From Loripinus fragilis (taxonomy: Eukaryota; Mollusca; Bivalvia; Lucinida; Lucinidae): DNA of 64,000 nucleotides. Positions 31,010 through 42,173 of this stretch are shown here, piece after piece. Numbering within the stretch: position 1 is the stretch's first letter; the number at the start of each line of letters is the position of its first letter. Position numbers and translations under genes: made by a program. The notes beneath the pieces were generated by a model that did no database searches, was not told the DNA's origin, and worked only from the letters and a program-made list of their open reading frames with translations. The DNA lies in the NCBI GenBank assembly GCA_964019695.1, contig CAXHUL010000492.1:1-64000 (forward strand). The letters are read 5' to 3'.

Positions 31010-31726
31010 TAACTAGAGGATGCAATCTCGAAGCAAACATATTAGGCCTTGAGCTGGCTATAGACCCCACTCCCCCCAGCGGGAATTTTGTACACTATGA
31101 TTTTCTAAAACTACATTATATCAGACACAAAATAAAAGATGTTAGCCCTCTGAGAGTGGTAGCGTTAAGGTGTAACATCACGTTATATACGTTACCCCCA
31201 AAATAGCATTAAACGTCCCTGATAATGTCTCAACTATGACACGTTCATATATATTTTCATGCTGACACAGGTTTATGAACTTCTTATAACACAGTTACAT
31301 ATTTTTAGTATTAATCTTATAAATGCCTCGAGTTATTATCGTTGTATACGTTACTTAGTGTTTCCTGCGTTATTTCTGGGTATCAGTATTGTATTTATTG
31401 ACTATACGTATATTAAATCTGTCACAGAATATAGTAAATCGATAAGGCTGCTACTTAAATGATTTAAAGTTCTTTATTATGGTCACTTACACTATTTTTC
31501 AGACCCATGTGACGTATGTTACCCTCAAAATAGCATTAAACATTCAAGTTTATGTCTCTAACAAGCCCTATTTGTACTTATTTGCATGCTGGCACAGGTT
31601 TATGTACTTCTTTTAACAAGCTTTACCTATTTTATGTATTCATTAAAAATGCCTTGATCTTTAACTGTTATGTGTGTTACCAAATGATACATAAGATATT
31701 CTGAGTATCTGTAAAGCAGTTGTTGA

Positions 31727-31781
31727 CTGTACATGTATAAAGTTGACTATACATGTATAAAGTTGACTATACATGTATAAA
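31727..31781 (+). repeat. Triplicated 21-bp tandem repeat
   Basis: Three adjacent copies of TTGACTATACATGTATAAAG, the first with one difference. Lies inside the left arm of the large inverted repeat. Confidence 0.85.
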
Positions 31782-32499
31782 GTCTGTCAGAGAATTAAGA
31801 AAATTTATACGACTGAAATAAATTGAAGTTCCTTATTAATTTATGGTGACTTAAACTATTATTATAATGTGCTCTATCAACCTTAGCTGTTTGCTCGTAT
31901 GAACAGTAGATACCATGCATTTAAATCGGAAGTTCTGAAAGACATTCACTGTGTAACAGCTCAGTTCTGGGCAAGGTATATGGATATAGTTCAGATGGTG
32001 TTAACACTGATTAGGGGCTACACGGAAAACAACTTTTAATTGCATGTCAGCTCTATCTGTAGGCCTTGTTTCTAATGTTCATTGCACATTATCACAACAA
32101 CTACGCACAGTATGTACCTGTGTAACTGTATACACTCATAAATTTGTCTGATACACATCGCAGATGCAAAGAATTTCTCGAACAAACTGGGTTTAGTGTG
32201 TCATAATCATTGGTTCTTTGCTTGAGAAATGTTTTGACATAACTATCAGGCAAAAAATAAAAAGGTATTATAGGCTTCAGCAGATAGAACTACACTTCAT
32301 ACTACAGATTGAATGGTGTATTACTTATCCCATCAGAGCTCAATATATTGAAACAGCTCTTCAATGCACTGAAATGAAATATTCAATCTGCTCATATGCA
32401 AAGTAGAACGAGAACTAGAGGCAGTTTCTGGCTTCACCAATCCTTTTAGTATTAGTTTTTTGAAGACAATGAACCCTTACTTTTTGTCTTTTGGTGTTC

Positions 32500-33600
32500 C
32501 TGCTAAGCCTGGCATAGCTAAGGATCTTATTGAGGCTGATGACATTGGCAGTGGCAAGAAGGCTGTTGCAGACTTCATTGACTAGCTTTTAGTTGAAAAT
32601 CTGTCTTTCACAACCCCATAAAATGCTACTACCTAATAAAGTTTTGAGGCTTACGAGGTCAAGAAGAAATTGTCCAATTTGCAAAATGTAATCAGCCAGA
32701 TGAGAGCTTAAAGGAGAGTCTTTGGTCAGCTAGACCTTCTTTATATTGGACATAATGTTGACCTCGAGATGACACTGCCCTACCTTCTGGGACCTGTACC
32801 ATGGTCACTTGGTCACTGTCAACTCCTGATAGAATTTCCACCAAAACTAACAAGTCCAAACTTCTGCATGTATTGCAATCACACATTGAACCAACATTAG
32901 ATTGGCAATGTAGTGCTGCACATAACTTTGATGGTCATGCCATACTACAGACCTAGCCTTAAAAGAGTCAATCATTATGAATATATACATCTTACTATGT
33001 CATGGCTTAATATTTCATGGGAATTGGCTGATTAAAGACAACTCATATGATATGTCATATCATGTGAATTGTCTATAATCAATAATGTGAAGCCTTAGTT
33101 TGTTTCTTAATGAAGCAACAACAATCGATTATGTTGCCTACTGTAAGTTATAGAAGACTCTTTCAGGGTTGATTTTGCTCGCATTTCAATTTTCACCTTT
33201 TGTATGCTCTTTGTACTCATGTATTATATGTATATCATTTATATGCTTTGTTTTTGTACCTTATGCTCTTACGCTACCTGTGAGTGGCCGGAGTTTATGT
33301 CAATAAAGATATGTTCTGTTCTGTTCAGAGCATAACAGCTTTTCCTGTCACCTTCAATGATCTGATGGAATCAGTATTCAACCAGGCACTAAAGGCAGGA
33401 CATTTTGGTTTTGTCACTGATACATATTTACAATGTATAAGCAGCCGTCTATAAAGTCTAATAAATTTTCTCGCAGAGGATAACCTGGATGTTTTGCTCA
33501 ACACTGGTGTATGCAACTAAAGGTGCTCCTTCTGATGTCAACAGCATTGGCCAGAATATGAGGGAAGAGATCTACAGTCATGCACTGTTTAACAGATTGT
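32500..33600 (+). pseudogene. Decayed multi-copy gene or element ORF
   Basis: Broken pieces of one reading direction are visible in different frames: KPGIAKDLIEADDIGSGKKA (from about 32503), then LPYLLGPVPWSLG (about 32788), then after a frame change ISTKTNKSKLLHVLQSHIEP, then PVTFNDLMESVFNQALKAGH + FGFVTDTY and IKSNKFSRRG (33345-33482). They are separated by stops, frame changes and an inserted LINE tail. The order recalls a repeated hypothetical-protein family in mollusc and cnidarian genomes; I cannot name its function. It lies at the centre of the large inverted repeat. Confidence 0.5.
33160..33327 (+). mobile_element. LINE 3' end with TTCTG tail
   Basis: GTGAGTGGCCGGAGTTTATG, then TCAATAAAGATATG and repeats of TTCTG, the usual form of a truncated non-LTR retrotransposon 3' end. 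It interrupts the decayed ORF pieces. Confidence 0.65.
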
Positions 33601-35929
33601 AACACTACCAATGTGCCAATGTGTTAGTACCCCGGAAAGGTTGTTCCTATCAAACTGATAGAGAACCCCTCCTCCCCCACTAGTTCATCAACATTCTAAG
33701 CAGGGTAGGGAAACAAACAAAGAATTGCTCTAGGCACTCATCAGTGACATGAGGCCCTAACATGTGCTATGTATGTAAATGTGAATAAGCTGCAGTACGA
33801 CATGTTTCTGAAAAAAAAGTACCAAAGCCATACACATATACTGACTATTTCAAATGGCATGAACTTGAGCTTATTCCACCCTGCTTTTCTGTCCTCAAGA
33901 TGTACATACAAAGATTGAACTTTTTACTATCAAGTCTTTCACATGAAAACAAGTGAGGCTTACCAGATATGGACACAACGTGTAGAAAATAAATGGGAAG
34001 GAAATACCTCTGAGTGAAAGAAAACTTGATTGTACCATAACAAAAGAGCCACAGAATTATATTTCACATTTTGTGTGATATAGGGTTACTATGTTCAAAA
34101 CACAACAACTTAAACCTTATAAAAGATAGAAGCATAATATTTGCAGTTTCCAAAAGGTACATAAACATTTTTAATACAAAATGAATTAGATAGCACATTC
34201 ACATTTAAAAATATATCAACTATATTAGTTTCATAAATCATATATATATAGAAATAATGAAAAAAATGTAACATACGTAACACTTTAGGGTGCATATTTG
34301 TTTTCAAAGGTCCACATCTGTGATGCAAAAATAGCCTACTTGGATGATATAGCCAATTTGGAAATCTAACCTTATGGTTTGCACTTTTCAGAAGTCATGT
34401 CATTTACTAAAATTATCAAAAATGTTGATGGGTAATATATGTGATTGGCTGTTACAAGGTAATAGTGCCATTACCAGAGTGCTAGCATATTGCAAAATTC
34501 TTGCAAGTTGAATCTGATAGAGGATTAATAAGCTGTATTGGTAAATTCTTTAAACCTTTGGGTAATATACGAAGAGTTGCTAGCTTAGCAAGAAACAGCT
34601 CTATAACTTCTACCTGGTGGATTTTCTTTGATCGTTTAAGTCGTTACTCACAAATTGTACTGTATGTTACAAACTTTCCATAAGTATAATGTTAACTATA
34701 TTTGATGTCTCTATAAACGAAAAGATGGTTAATGATAGTTTATGTTTTGAGTTACTTCCTCAGCAAATGAGCCATAGTAAAAAGAAGTACATGCATGCAT
34801 ATAAATACAAGCAGGTCGTGTTGGAGACCTTATCTTGAACGTTTAATGGTATTCTGAGAGTAACGTATGTAACCTGGGCTGTAAAATAGTATAAGACACC
34901 ATAATTAGGAAATTCGATTCATTTAGATAGCAGCCTTATGGATTTGCTATATTCACTGACGGATGTAATACATGTATAGTCAATAACTGTCATACTGATA
35001 CTTGGAAATAACACATGAAACACTGAATAACATATACAACGACAAAAACTCAAGACATTTATAAAATACATGCTAAAATTATGTAACTGTGTTATAAGAA
35101 ATTGTTAAACTTGTGCCAGACTTAAAAAAAGTGTGAATTCGTCATGTTGGAGACATTATCAGGGAAATTTATGGTTATTTTGCGGGTAACGTACGTAGCA
35201 TGATGTTACACGCTAACGCTGCCACTCTCGGAGAGCTTACATATTTCATTTTGTGGCTTATATAATCTAGTATTTGGAAATCATAGTGTACTAAATTCCC
35301 CCTGGGGGAGGGGGGCTTATTGCCAGGGCAAGGCCTAGAGAATTACATTTACATTTTTGTGTGATATGGGGCTACCATGTTCAACATCTAATAACTCAAA
35401 AAGTATATAAGATAGAAACGTAATGTTTGCTGTTTTGCAAAGATAAATAAAATTTCTTGTATATAATACCAAATTAATGAACATAAACTGGTTTCAATAA
35501 AATCTAAGACAAAACTATACTAGATTCATTTATCATTTAAACGGGGATTCAATGAAAAAATGTAACATACACTACATTGAGGGTGACTATATTTGTTTTC
35601 AAATGTCAATATATGTAGCCCAGTAATAGCTTACTTAGAAAATATAACCAATTTGGAAATCTTACCTTATCTTTTGCACTTTTCTGAAGTCTTAAAAAGA
35701 ATTTTACTTTTCAAATATTTGTAGGGTAACGTATGCAACAGGCTGTTACAGCTTAACGCTGCCATTGTCAGAGGGCTAACATGTTGCAAAATCCTTGCAG
35801 GAAAATTGGGCTTCAAGAAAAATATGGTCTACAAAATTCCCCCTGGGGGGAGGTAAACCATATCCAGCCAGTGGCCTATATCAAAAAGTTCTCATTTTTG
35901 TCAGCCTTTATTTGAAGGTAATGTTACTA

Positions 35930-36451
35930 TATTAACATTTTCAAAGCAAGCCTTTAATGAATCTTTAAATTTTTGCAACCGTTCATAACCTAATGAATCA
36001 CATAAAATATGATTGACAGCTTTCAAGCTCGCTTGCCCGTGCAATGCGCTTCGAACAAAGAAGTGACACTGGTGTTGTGATTGACAGCGAGCCACACCTG
36101 ATTCGCATGTGCAAAACAATCCTCTTGTTTGCTCCATTGACAGTCCGTGTTCACACTGGCTGTTCCGCTTTTCCGGTTCCGTTATTTTATTATTATACGA
36201 TTACATATTAAATACAAAACTGTTTTTTTTTCTAAATAATTAATAATTTCTATATATTAGACATTTATAATAAAATATAACTTGATGATATAAGAAATAA
36301 ATTCAATTTTTTGAATGTTAATGGAATCATGAATTATTCGGGTTTCTTGCAAAGTTAACGTGAAGCCGGGCTTCACTTACTTTGCAAGAGACCCGAAGTA
36401 TTCACAATTCCATGAACATTCCAAAAATTGAATTCATTTCTTAAATAACAC
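35930..36451 (+). repeat. Composite repeat with family 3 foldback (copy 3)
   Basis: Same order as 8750-9217: the 35930-36190 segment followed by the foldback 36291-36451, whose arms are AATGTTAATGGAATCATGAA + TTATTCGGGT and ACCCGAAGTATTCACAATTC + CATGAACATT. A central GTGAAGCCGGGCTTCAC forms a further hairpin. Confidence 0.75.
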
Positions 36452-36724
36452 CAGAAGAAGTGACGAAACCCAAATTGCCGTAGTAGTACAAACTTCACAA
36501 AATTATATTTCTTTGGGTACTATCTTTCAAACATTGTGGAAAAATCCGATATTTTTCCAAATTTGAGACATTTACATTTGCAGTTTCGGAAGTGTTCCAA
36601 AGGGTTAAATAACATGATTACAATTTCATGGAGTGTTTCTTGACCAATCAGGAAAATGTTCTCACTAAGGTCATTCACTGTTTGTCTATGTACCCGATCT
36701 ACAAATGTGTTGCTGTTGTATTAT

Positions 36725-37419
36725 ATGTACAACCACGCAACTAGCCTGGGTCCAGTCGTCAATATTTTGGCAATCTTTTCTAATGCTAGTATTCTAAAAA
36801 ATACGACATCAAAGGTATCAGTTGTCCGTTATTGATTTCGATTAATATTGACATTTTGACCAAGAAACGGAAAAAATAAAAAAAAGAGAAAAAATGATCA
36901 GACTGGAACCCAGACTACCACGCAACTAGCAATTTAGCAAAATACTTCCATGGAACTTCTCAAGATAAGCTGTCAGAAGCATTTTAAAAATAGACAGTCT
37001 TTTATTGTCATCTAGGTGCATGACAAACTATATACATGAAAAGTTGTTCATTTCTACGTGCTCATTTCTTTGAATAAATGAATATGGTTGAGAATTTGTT
37101 TTAAAAAAGCTTATGGTGAAAAACTCATTTATTGAAAAAAACATATGTTGTAGGTACACATTGGAATTGCCTCTTTGAGGCAATTCAATGTTGTACCAAC
37201 AACATATGTTACTGAAATAAAGGAAACCTATTTTGAAAAACACTAAACAAGTATCATGCCCATTGGCTTTCCTCTTTAAAACATCTCAATCTGCCTATCA
37301 GTACCTAAGTACACGTCACTATATGGCAAATTGTTTATATTTACATGAGACGTGTATCACAAAATTTCGTGAACTATATGACTATGCTTTTGCTAAGCTG
37401 GTAGTTGCATGGTAGTACA
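36725..37419 (-). mobile_element. TTACAACC element, copy D, with nested insert
   Basis: Starts at TACAACCACGCAACTAG (about 36729) and ends near TGGTAGTTGCATGGTAGTAC. Internal blocks match copy F (GATAAGCTGTCAGAAGCAT; CATGAAAAGTTGTTCATTTC). A ~170-bp insert (36746-36916) splits its left end. The family 2 hairpin core lies at 37141-37211. Confidence 0.8.
36746..36916. mobile_element. Short element with duplicated target in copy D
   Basis: Ends CTGGGTCCAGTC and GACTGGAACCCAG are inverted. ACCACGCAACTAGC occurs on both sides (36732-36745 and 36917-36930), a 14-bp direct duplication of the host element. Interior AT-rich, non-coding. Confidence 0.65.
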
Positions 37420-37649
37420 AGCCGGATAATTGTGCATGCTTTCTATCATCTCCTTTTTCTTGAAAATAACTTTTTCAAAACAAAAGGAATACCACCCGAG
37501 TGTCATCTTAGTTTGAATAAGAATGACGTCCTATGTTTTGTCGGATCTGAGCCCCCAGGCCTCATCCAGACCCCACTGTATATAAGATGGGGGACTACAA
37601 CGTGATGCGTTCTGTACTGTAAACACGTGCACACTTAAATACACGTAAT

Positions 37650-37870
37650 TAATGATTTAACTGGCGACTTTTGATACCTACGCAATCAGTTTGGACCCAG
37701 ATAAGCGCAGAAAGAATGTCGGTCCTGATCTTGATCCAGACTGTTTTACACTCTAATGGTATTTCCGAAAGAATATTTTGAAAATGTAAATTTTGACCCC
37801 CCCCCCCACCCACAAAACAGCAGACATCAAAAAATACACAGCACGCAATGAGTCAATCCTACAAACTACT
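37650..37870. repeat. Dispersed repeat (copy of 29025-29225)
   Basis: GTTTGGACCCAGATAAGCGC, GTCCTGATCTTGATCCAGAC and TTTTACACTCTAATGGTATT match the 29-kb copy in order. Interrupted by a 9-C run at 37798-37806. Confidence 0.6.
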
Positions 37871-38947
37871 GTCGTGCCAACTAAGAGTGACAGTGGCGTA
37901 ATATTTTGTTCACAATTGTAAAGTAAAATTTAAGTGTACACTTCTCTTGAGCTAACGCTAATCGATAGATTACTCGTACTCGGACAAGACTCATGTCTAA
38001 AAGAGGATGATTACTCGTTGATCATTTCTTGGGGGAAGCAATGGAATATTTTCCAATTTCTCACTTTAAATCTTGTGACTTGTCAGAGCAGACAGGATCT
38101 AGATAAATTATCATTTATTAACTCTTTCCCTTGTCAGAGCAGACGGGATCTAGATAAATGACCATTACAACCACGCAACTAGCAGGTTAGCAAAGAGGTA
38201 GTTAATAAACTCCAATTTGGAGGTATAGCTGTCATGCAAATATAAACAATTTGCAGTAGAGTGGCAGGAATTGTAATACCGATTGGCAGTTTGGAATGTT
38301 TAAAAGAGGTAAAGACAATGGACATGATACTAGGAAAATGTAAATGTCCAAATAGTTTTCTTCCTTATTATCAGTAACATATGTTGTAGGTACATATTGG
38401 AATTGCCCCAATGAGACAATTTCAATATTTACCTACAACATTTGTCTTTTCAATAAATGAGTTTTTAACCATAAGCTTTTTTTAAAACAAATTCTCAACC
38501 ACTTTCATTTATTCAAAGAATTAAGCGTGTAGAAATGAACAACTTTTCATGTGGTTTGTCACACACCTGGATGACAATAATGGACTGTCTACGAGGGTCA
38601 TCCAATAAGTTCTGACAATGGTCCCATATCTCAGAAACTGTCAAAGTAATCAAAATTATATTAACCATTGCATGTGGCAATGGGTTTTGCCTATTCATGT
38701 TTGAAATTTGGAGTTTTTATCACGACCTGATCTTAAGCTATACAAATTTGTAGACAACACTATGAGAGTCCATGGCCACGAAAAATCACGTTTTTAACTA
38801 ATTTCTGCTGGGGGTAGAGTTAGATACAGATGCTGTATGTTTCTTTGGAAAGTTATATTAGTGGTTGGTGATTTTGTCTGAATACACAATTGACCCATAA
38901 AAGCATATGTCACAATGACATTAACCTAGTTGCTTTGAACGTTCTTG

Positions 38948-38960
38948 GTTGCTAGGCAAC
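38948..38960. promoter_or_regulatory. RFX X-box palindrome GTTGCTAGGCAAC
   Basis: Matches the RFX consensus (GTNRCC spacer RGYAAC) on both half-sites. Located within mariner element 1. Motif match only; no evidence of binding. Confidence 0.5.
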
Positions 38961-39395
38961 AACAGGAAACTACATTTTTGTCTCACTTTAAGCGTTAATT
39001 ATTAAATAGTACATTTTGAACACTTAATAAAAGCCATTATGATCGATTTGCGTATTAATAGATACATGTTTCGATTAATCTGTTCTATCGTCTTCTTAAC
39101 CCATAGAAAATATTAACTCTCAATAAATGCTATATACCAAATATAATACACAATAAGTTCATCCTATTTTTAAGTAAAACATTTCTTGCAAAATCAGTGA
39201 TATGTCATAAACAAAACCCTGCTGACACCACAGTCACTAGCTAAACCAATATCTATGACGTTCAGAATCAACATACATAATGTCTTTATTTATCTACATA
39301 AAAAGTTTTTAAGAGAAGCTTGTAATTTCTTAGAATTTTGGGCATGTTTACCATATATAGTGTCCCGTCCATGGCCCTTTACCTTGTGTTCTTTA

Positions 39396-39408
39396 GTTGC
39401 CTAGCAAC
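39396..39408. promoter_or_regulatory. RFX X-box palindrome GTTGCCTAGCAAC
   Basis: Inverse of the 38948 site within the same mariner element, about 450 bp away. Motif match only. Confidence 0.5.
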
Positions 39409-39631
39409 CATTGCGATTGCAACATGGAAAATATTTCAACAGGTGATTCAATTCCCTATATTCTAAATAACATGTAAAGATTTATTAAAACAGGTCCTAG
39501 AGAAATAGGTTTTGTTTTATGGGAGCATTGTCAGAACTTATTGGATGACCCTCGTATATTATGCTTTTGGCAGCTAATCTTGAGACGTTTCATGGAAGTG
39601 TATTGCTAAATTGCTAGTTGCGTGGTTGTAA

Positions 39632-40984
39632 TCAACTCTTTCCCTGCTAGTGATGTGCTGATAACCTTTGAAAAGGAATGTACCGGTACCGCGAATCTTT
39701 TATGCCTTAAATCAGTCAGCAAAAGTTTTTTTTTCACAAAAGTAGTAATATATAAAGGATATTTACTCTTTTGAGGTGAATATCAAATATATTTCATCGA
39801 GTGTGTTCAAAACAAAGGAATTTTCACGAGTGCGCAACGGCTCATTTGTAAATACCATAATTTAGAAAAGTCGATCTGTGTGCCTGGGCCTTTCATCTTT
39901 TTGTACCATTTTTCTTTGCCAGCTGCTGTAATTATTCATACTGAATGGTTGACCTGGATTTTGTCCGACAAAATGTCAGCGTTGATCTTGGTCATACTAT
40001 TTATAACTAAGTCCATACCACAATTACTAACTTTTTTATGCTCGCCATTGTTTCATTGCATGAAAACAATATATGCTTAAAAGATGAGGCAATTTGTTTC
40101 CGGGCTCCGAGTATTGTGTTGTCATGCAAATAAGTACGAGAATGCAAATCATTGTCGGTATCTGCCGGGATACTTGTGGGCATGATAGATTTCATGCCTG
40201 GTAAGGATGAGCACGAAACAGGTATTTTTGCCACTTTTAAGGCAAAAGCGGTGCGACGTTGTGGCGCATCAATAGAACCAAGTACAAAATGATGGAACAG
40301 AGACTNNNNNNNNNNNNNNNNNNNNNNNGTGCAGTCTATTACAATTACTAGCATTATATTGCTTAATGGGTACGGTGATTATAATTAATAGTACATAGTT
40401 TAATAAAGTCGTTTTGTGAGTATCATGTGTCTTCTTTCTTGCGTGTGCCTGTATTTAAATGCATATGCATCTGTGATCATCTGTAGTTATATGCAAACGC
40501 AGGACGAACGTATCCGCAATATATGGTGTTTAAAACTGTGTGGTCGTCACAAGTTTCTTGATGACAATATCAAATAATCATAGGGCTGAAATCAAATAAC
40601 AAAAGCTGTATGCACTAAAAATGTTATTGCATCAAATCCATGCCACGTGCTTTTAACCGTTCATGTTTCAACTGACACAAACTGGTGTATCAACAAGGCA
40701 ACAATCGTTTCCGAACCACAACCAGAATATATTGCCACTCAAAACTCATCTGATAGTGAATGACCAATGCAACGGCATCCTAGCACGTTACAAAGTCCCA
40801 CAAACAAAATCGCACGTGTTCAATTTCCCACAATAATTCTGAGGTTTACCTTACAGTTTATGGATGGAATGATATCTGTCTAAAGTAGGTATGGTTTTCA
40901 GAACGGTGAATTCGCGTGCTGTACATGCGCAGCTTTGAAAGCCATTTAATCACATGCAGACAAGTCTTTGAGATTTGCAACCTA
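39632..40984. other. Intergenic, assembly gap, no gene seen
   Basis: No coding exon recognised. A run of 23 N (40306-40328) marks an assembly gap, and reading frames across it are meaningless. Confidence 0.6.
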
Positions 40985-41161
40985 GCCCCGAGGTTATAAA
41001 ACTTTTTTCATGCTCAACTCGGCTGAGCACGAGATTCATCCTGCTCATCGCATGATAAATACAACATCTGTGAAACTTAAAGCAAGAACTCCTAAATTTG
41101 TCTGTATTTTAGTCTTTAAGAGCAGTTGATATTTCGCACTAAGTTTTATAACCTCGAGGCC
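40985..41161. mobile_element. 177-bp inverted-repeat element
   Basis: GCCCCGAGGTTATAAAACTT at the left and AAGTTTTATAACCTCGAGGC at the right are inverted with one mismatch. A GAGTTGAGC/GCTCAACTCGGCTGAGC-type hairpin lies inside. Non-coding MITE. Confidence 0.75.
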
Positions 41162-41673
41162 TGGTAAAACTAAGACATGTCTACTCAGCTAGATATTAAT
41201 TTGAATTTCGAGTGTAGAAAATTTACCTATCATACGTTACAACAATCGAAAGACAAAGACGCTGAGCAGACTGCATACATGCCTAGTCTGGTATGAGCCC
41301 TTGCTATTTGCAACAATCAAAACGGCTTATTCTTATCATAAGCAATATCAATGGATACAGTGATGTTGATTAGACTGTGGGTGCACAAGTTGGAAATCTA
41401 ATCTTTTATTTTCACGAACAACAAAAGCCGCTTTTAATGACATGACTTCTAACAGTAATTCACAAATTGAGTGAAACTCATAGCTGAGCATGTTCTGCAC
41501 TCTGTGAAGGACGCAGCATAATTTGTTATTCGATAAATTCAGGTGTGGTCAGGTCGACCATGCAATTTCGAACAATTTTAGAAAAAATAATAATACTTTC
41601 ACATCCATAATCGAAAAACAAATTGTATTGTATGGTATTCAGACATGTATAAGCTACACCATTCAAATGCATA

Positions 41674-42173
41674 TTACAACCATGCAATTAGCAATTCAGC
41701 AATATACTCCCATGAAACATCTCAAGATAAGCTGTCTGAAGCATCTTATAGACAGTCTATTATTGTCATTAAGGTGTATGACAAACTGCATGAAAAGTTG
41801 TTCATTTCTACATGCTCTTTTCTTTGAATAAATGAAAGTGGTTGGGAATTTGTTTTAAAAAAGCTCATCGTGAAAAACTCATTAATTGAAAAGACATATG
41901 TTGTTGGTACAAATTGGATTTGCCTCATAGGGGCAATTTCTATGTGTACTTACAACATATGTTACTACAAATAAGGAAGAAAACTATTTGGAAATTTACA
42001 TTTTCCAAGTATCATGTCCATTGTCTTTACCTCTTTTAAACATCCCAAACAGCCAATAAGTATTATATTCCTGTCACTCAACTGCAAATTGTTTATATTT
42101 GCATGACAGCGATATCTCCAAATTCGAGTTCATGGATAACATCTTTGATAACCTGCTAATTGTGTGGTTGTAA
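41674..42173 (-). mobile_element. TTACAACC element, copy F
   Basis: TTACAACCATGCAATTAGCA at the left and GCTAATTGTGTGGTTGTAA at the right. It is about 500 bp, inverse of copy A throughout, with the family 2 core at 41894-41963. Reading frames at 41523-41928 fall inside it and are not genes. Confidence 0.88.

Larger units (their letters stand above)
31010..35880. repeat. Large imperfect inverted repeat, about 4.9 kb
   Basis: The left arm (about 31040-31830) is the inverse of about 34750-35330. CCCCCAGCGGGAATTTTGTA mirrors TACTAAATTCCCCCTGGGGG, and TTAAACGTCCCTGATAATGT mirrors CATTATCAGGGAAATTTA. Within the right side, 34060-34505 and 35330-35805 are direct repeats about 1.27 kb apart (GTGTGATATAGGGTTAC; ATATAGCCAATTTGGAAATC). 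The middle holds a decayed coding region (32.5-33.6 kb). It could be a foldback element or a rearranged repeat cluster. Confidence 0.6.
38592..39554. mobile_element. Mariner-type non-autonomous element 1
   Basis: Termini CGAGGGTCATCCAATAAGTT and AACTTATTGGATGACCCTCG are perfect inverted repeats continuing to about 29 bp. TA flanks both ends (38590-38591, 39555-39556), and the joined flanks restore the sequence seen uninterrupted in copy A (GACTGTCTATTTTATGC). CGAGGG...TCCAATAA ends with a TA target are typical of mariner (family knowledge). No transposase remains. Two X-box palindromes lie inside. Confidence 0.92.
38165..39631 (+). mobile_element. TTACAACC element, copy E, split by a mariner MITE
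   Basis: Begins TTACAACCACGCAACTAGCA and ends TGCTAGTTGCGTGGTTGTAA, a nearly perfect TIR. Apart from the 963-bp insertion (38592-39554) it is about 500 bp and collinear with copy A. Family 2 hairpin core at 38377-38445. Confidence 0.9.

Noticed and set aside
40007..40354. A 115-codon - strand ORF
   Set aside because: It runs through the N gap and has no family resemblance.
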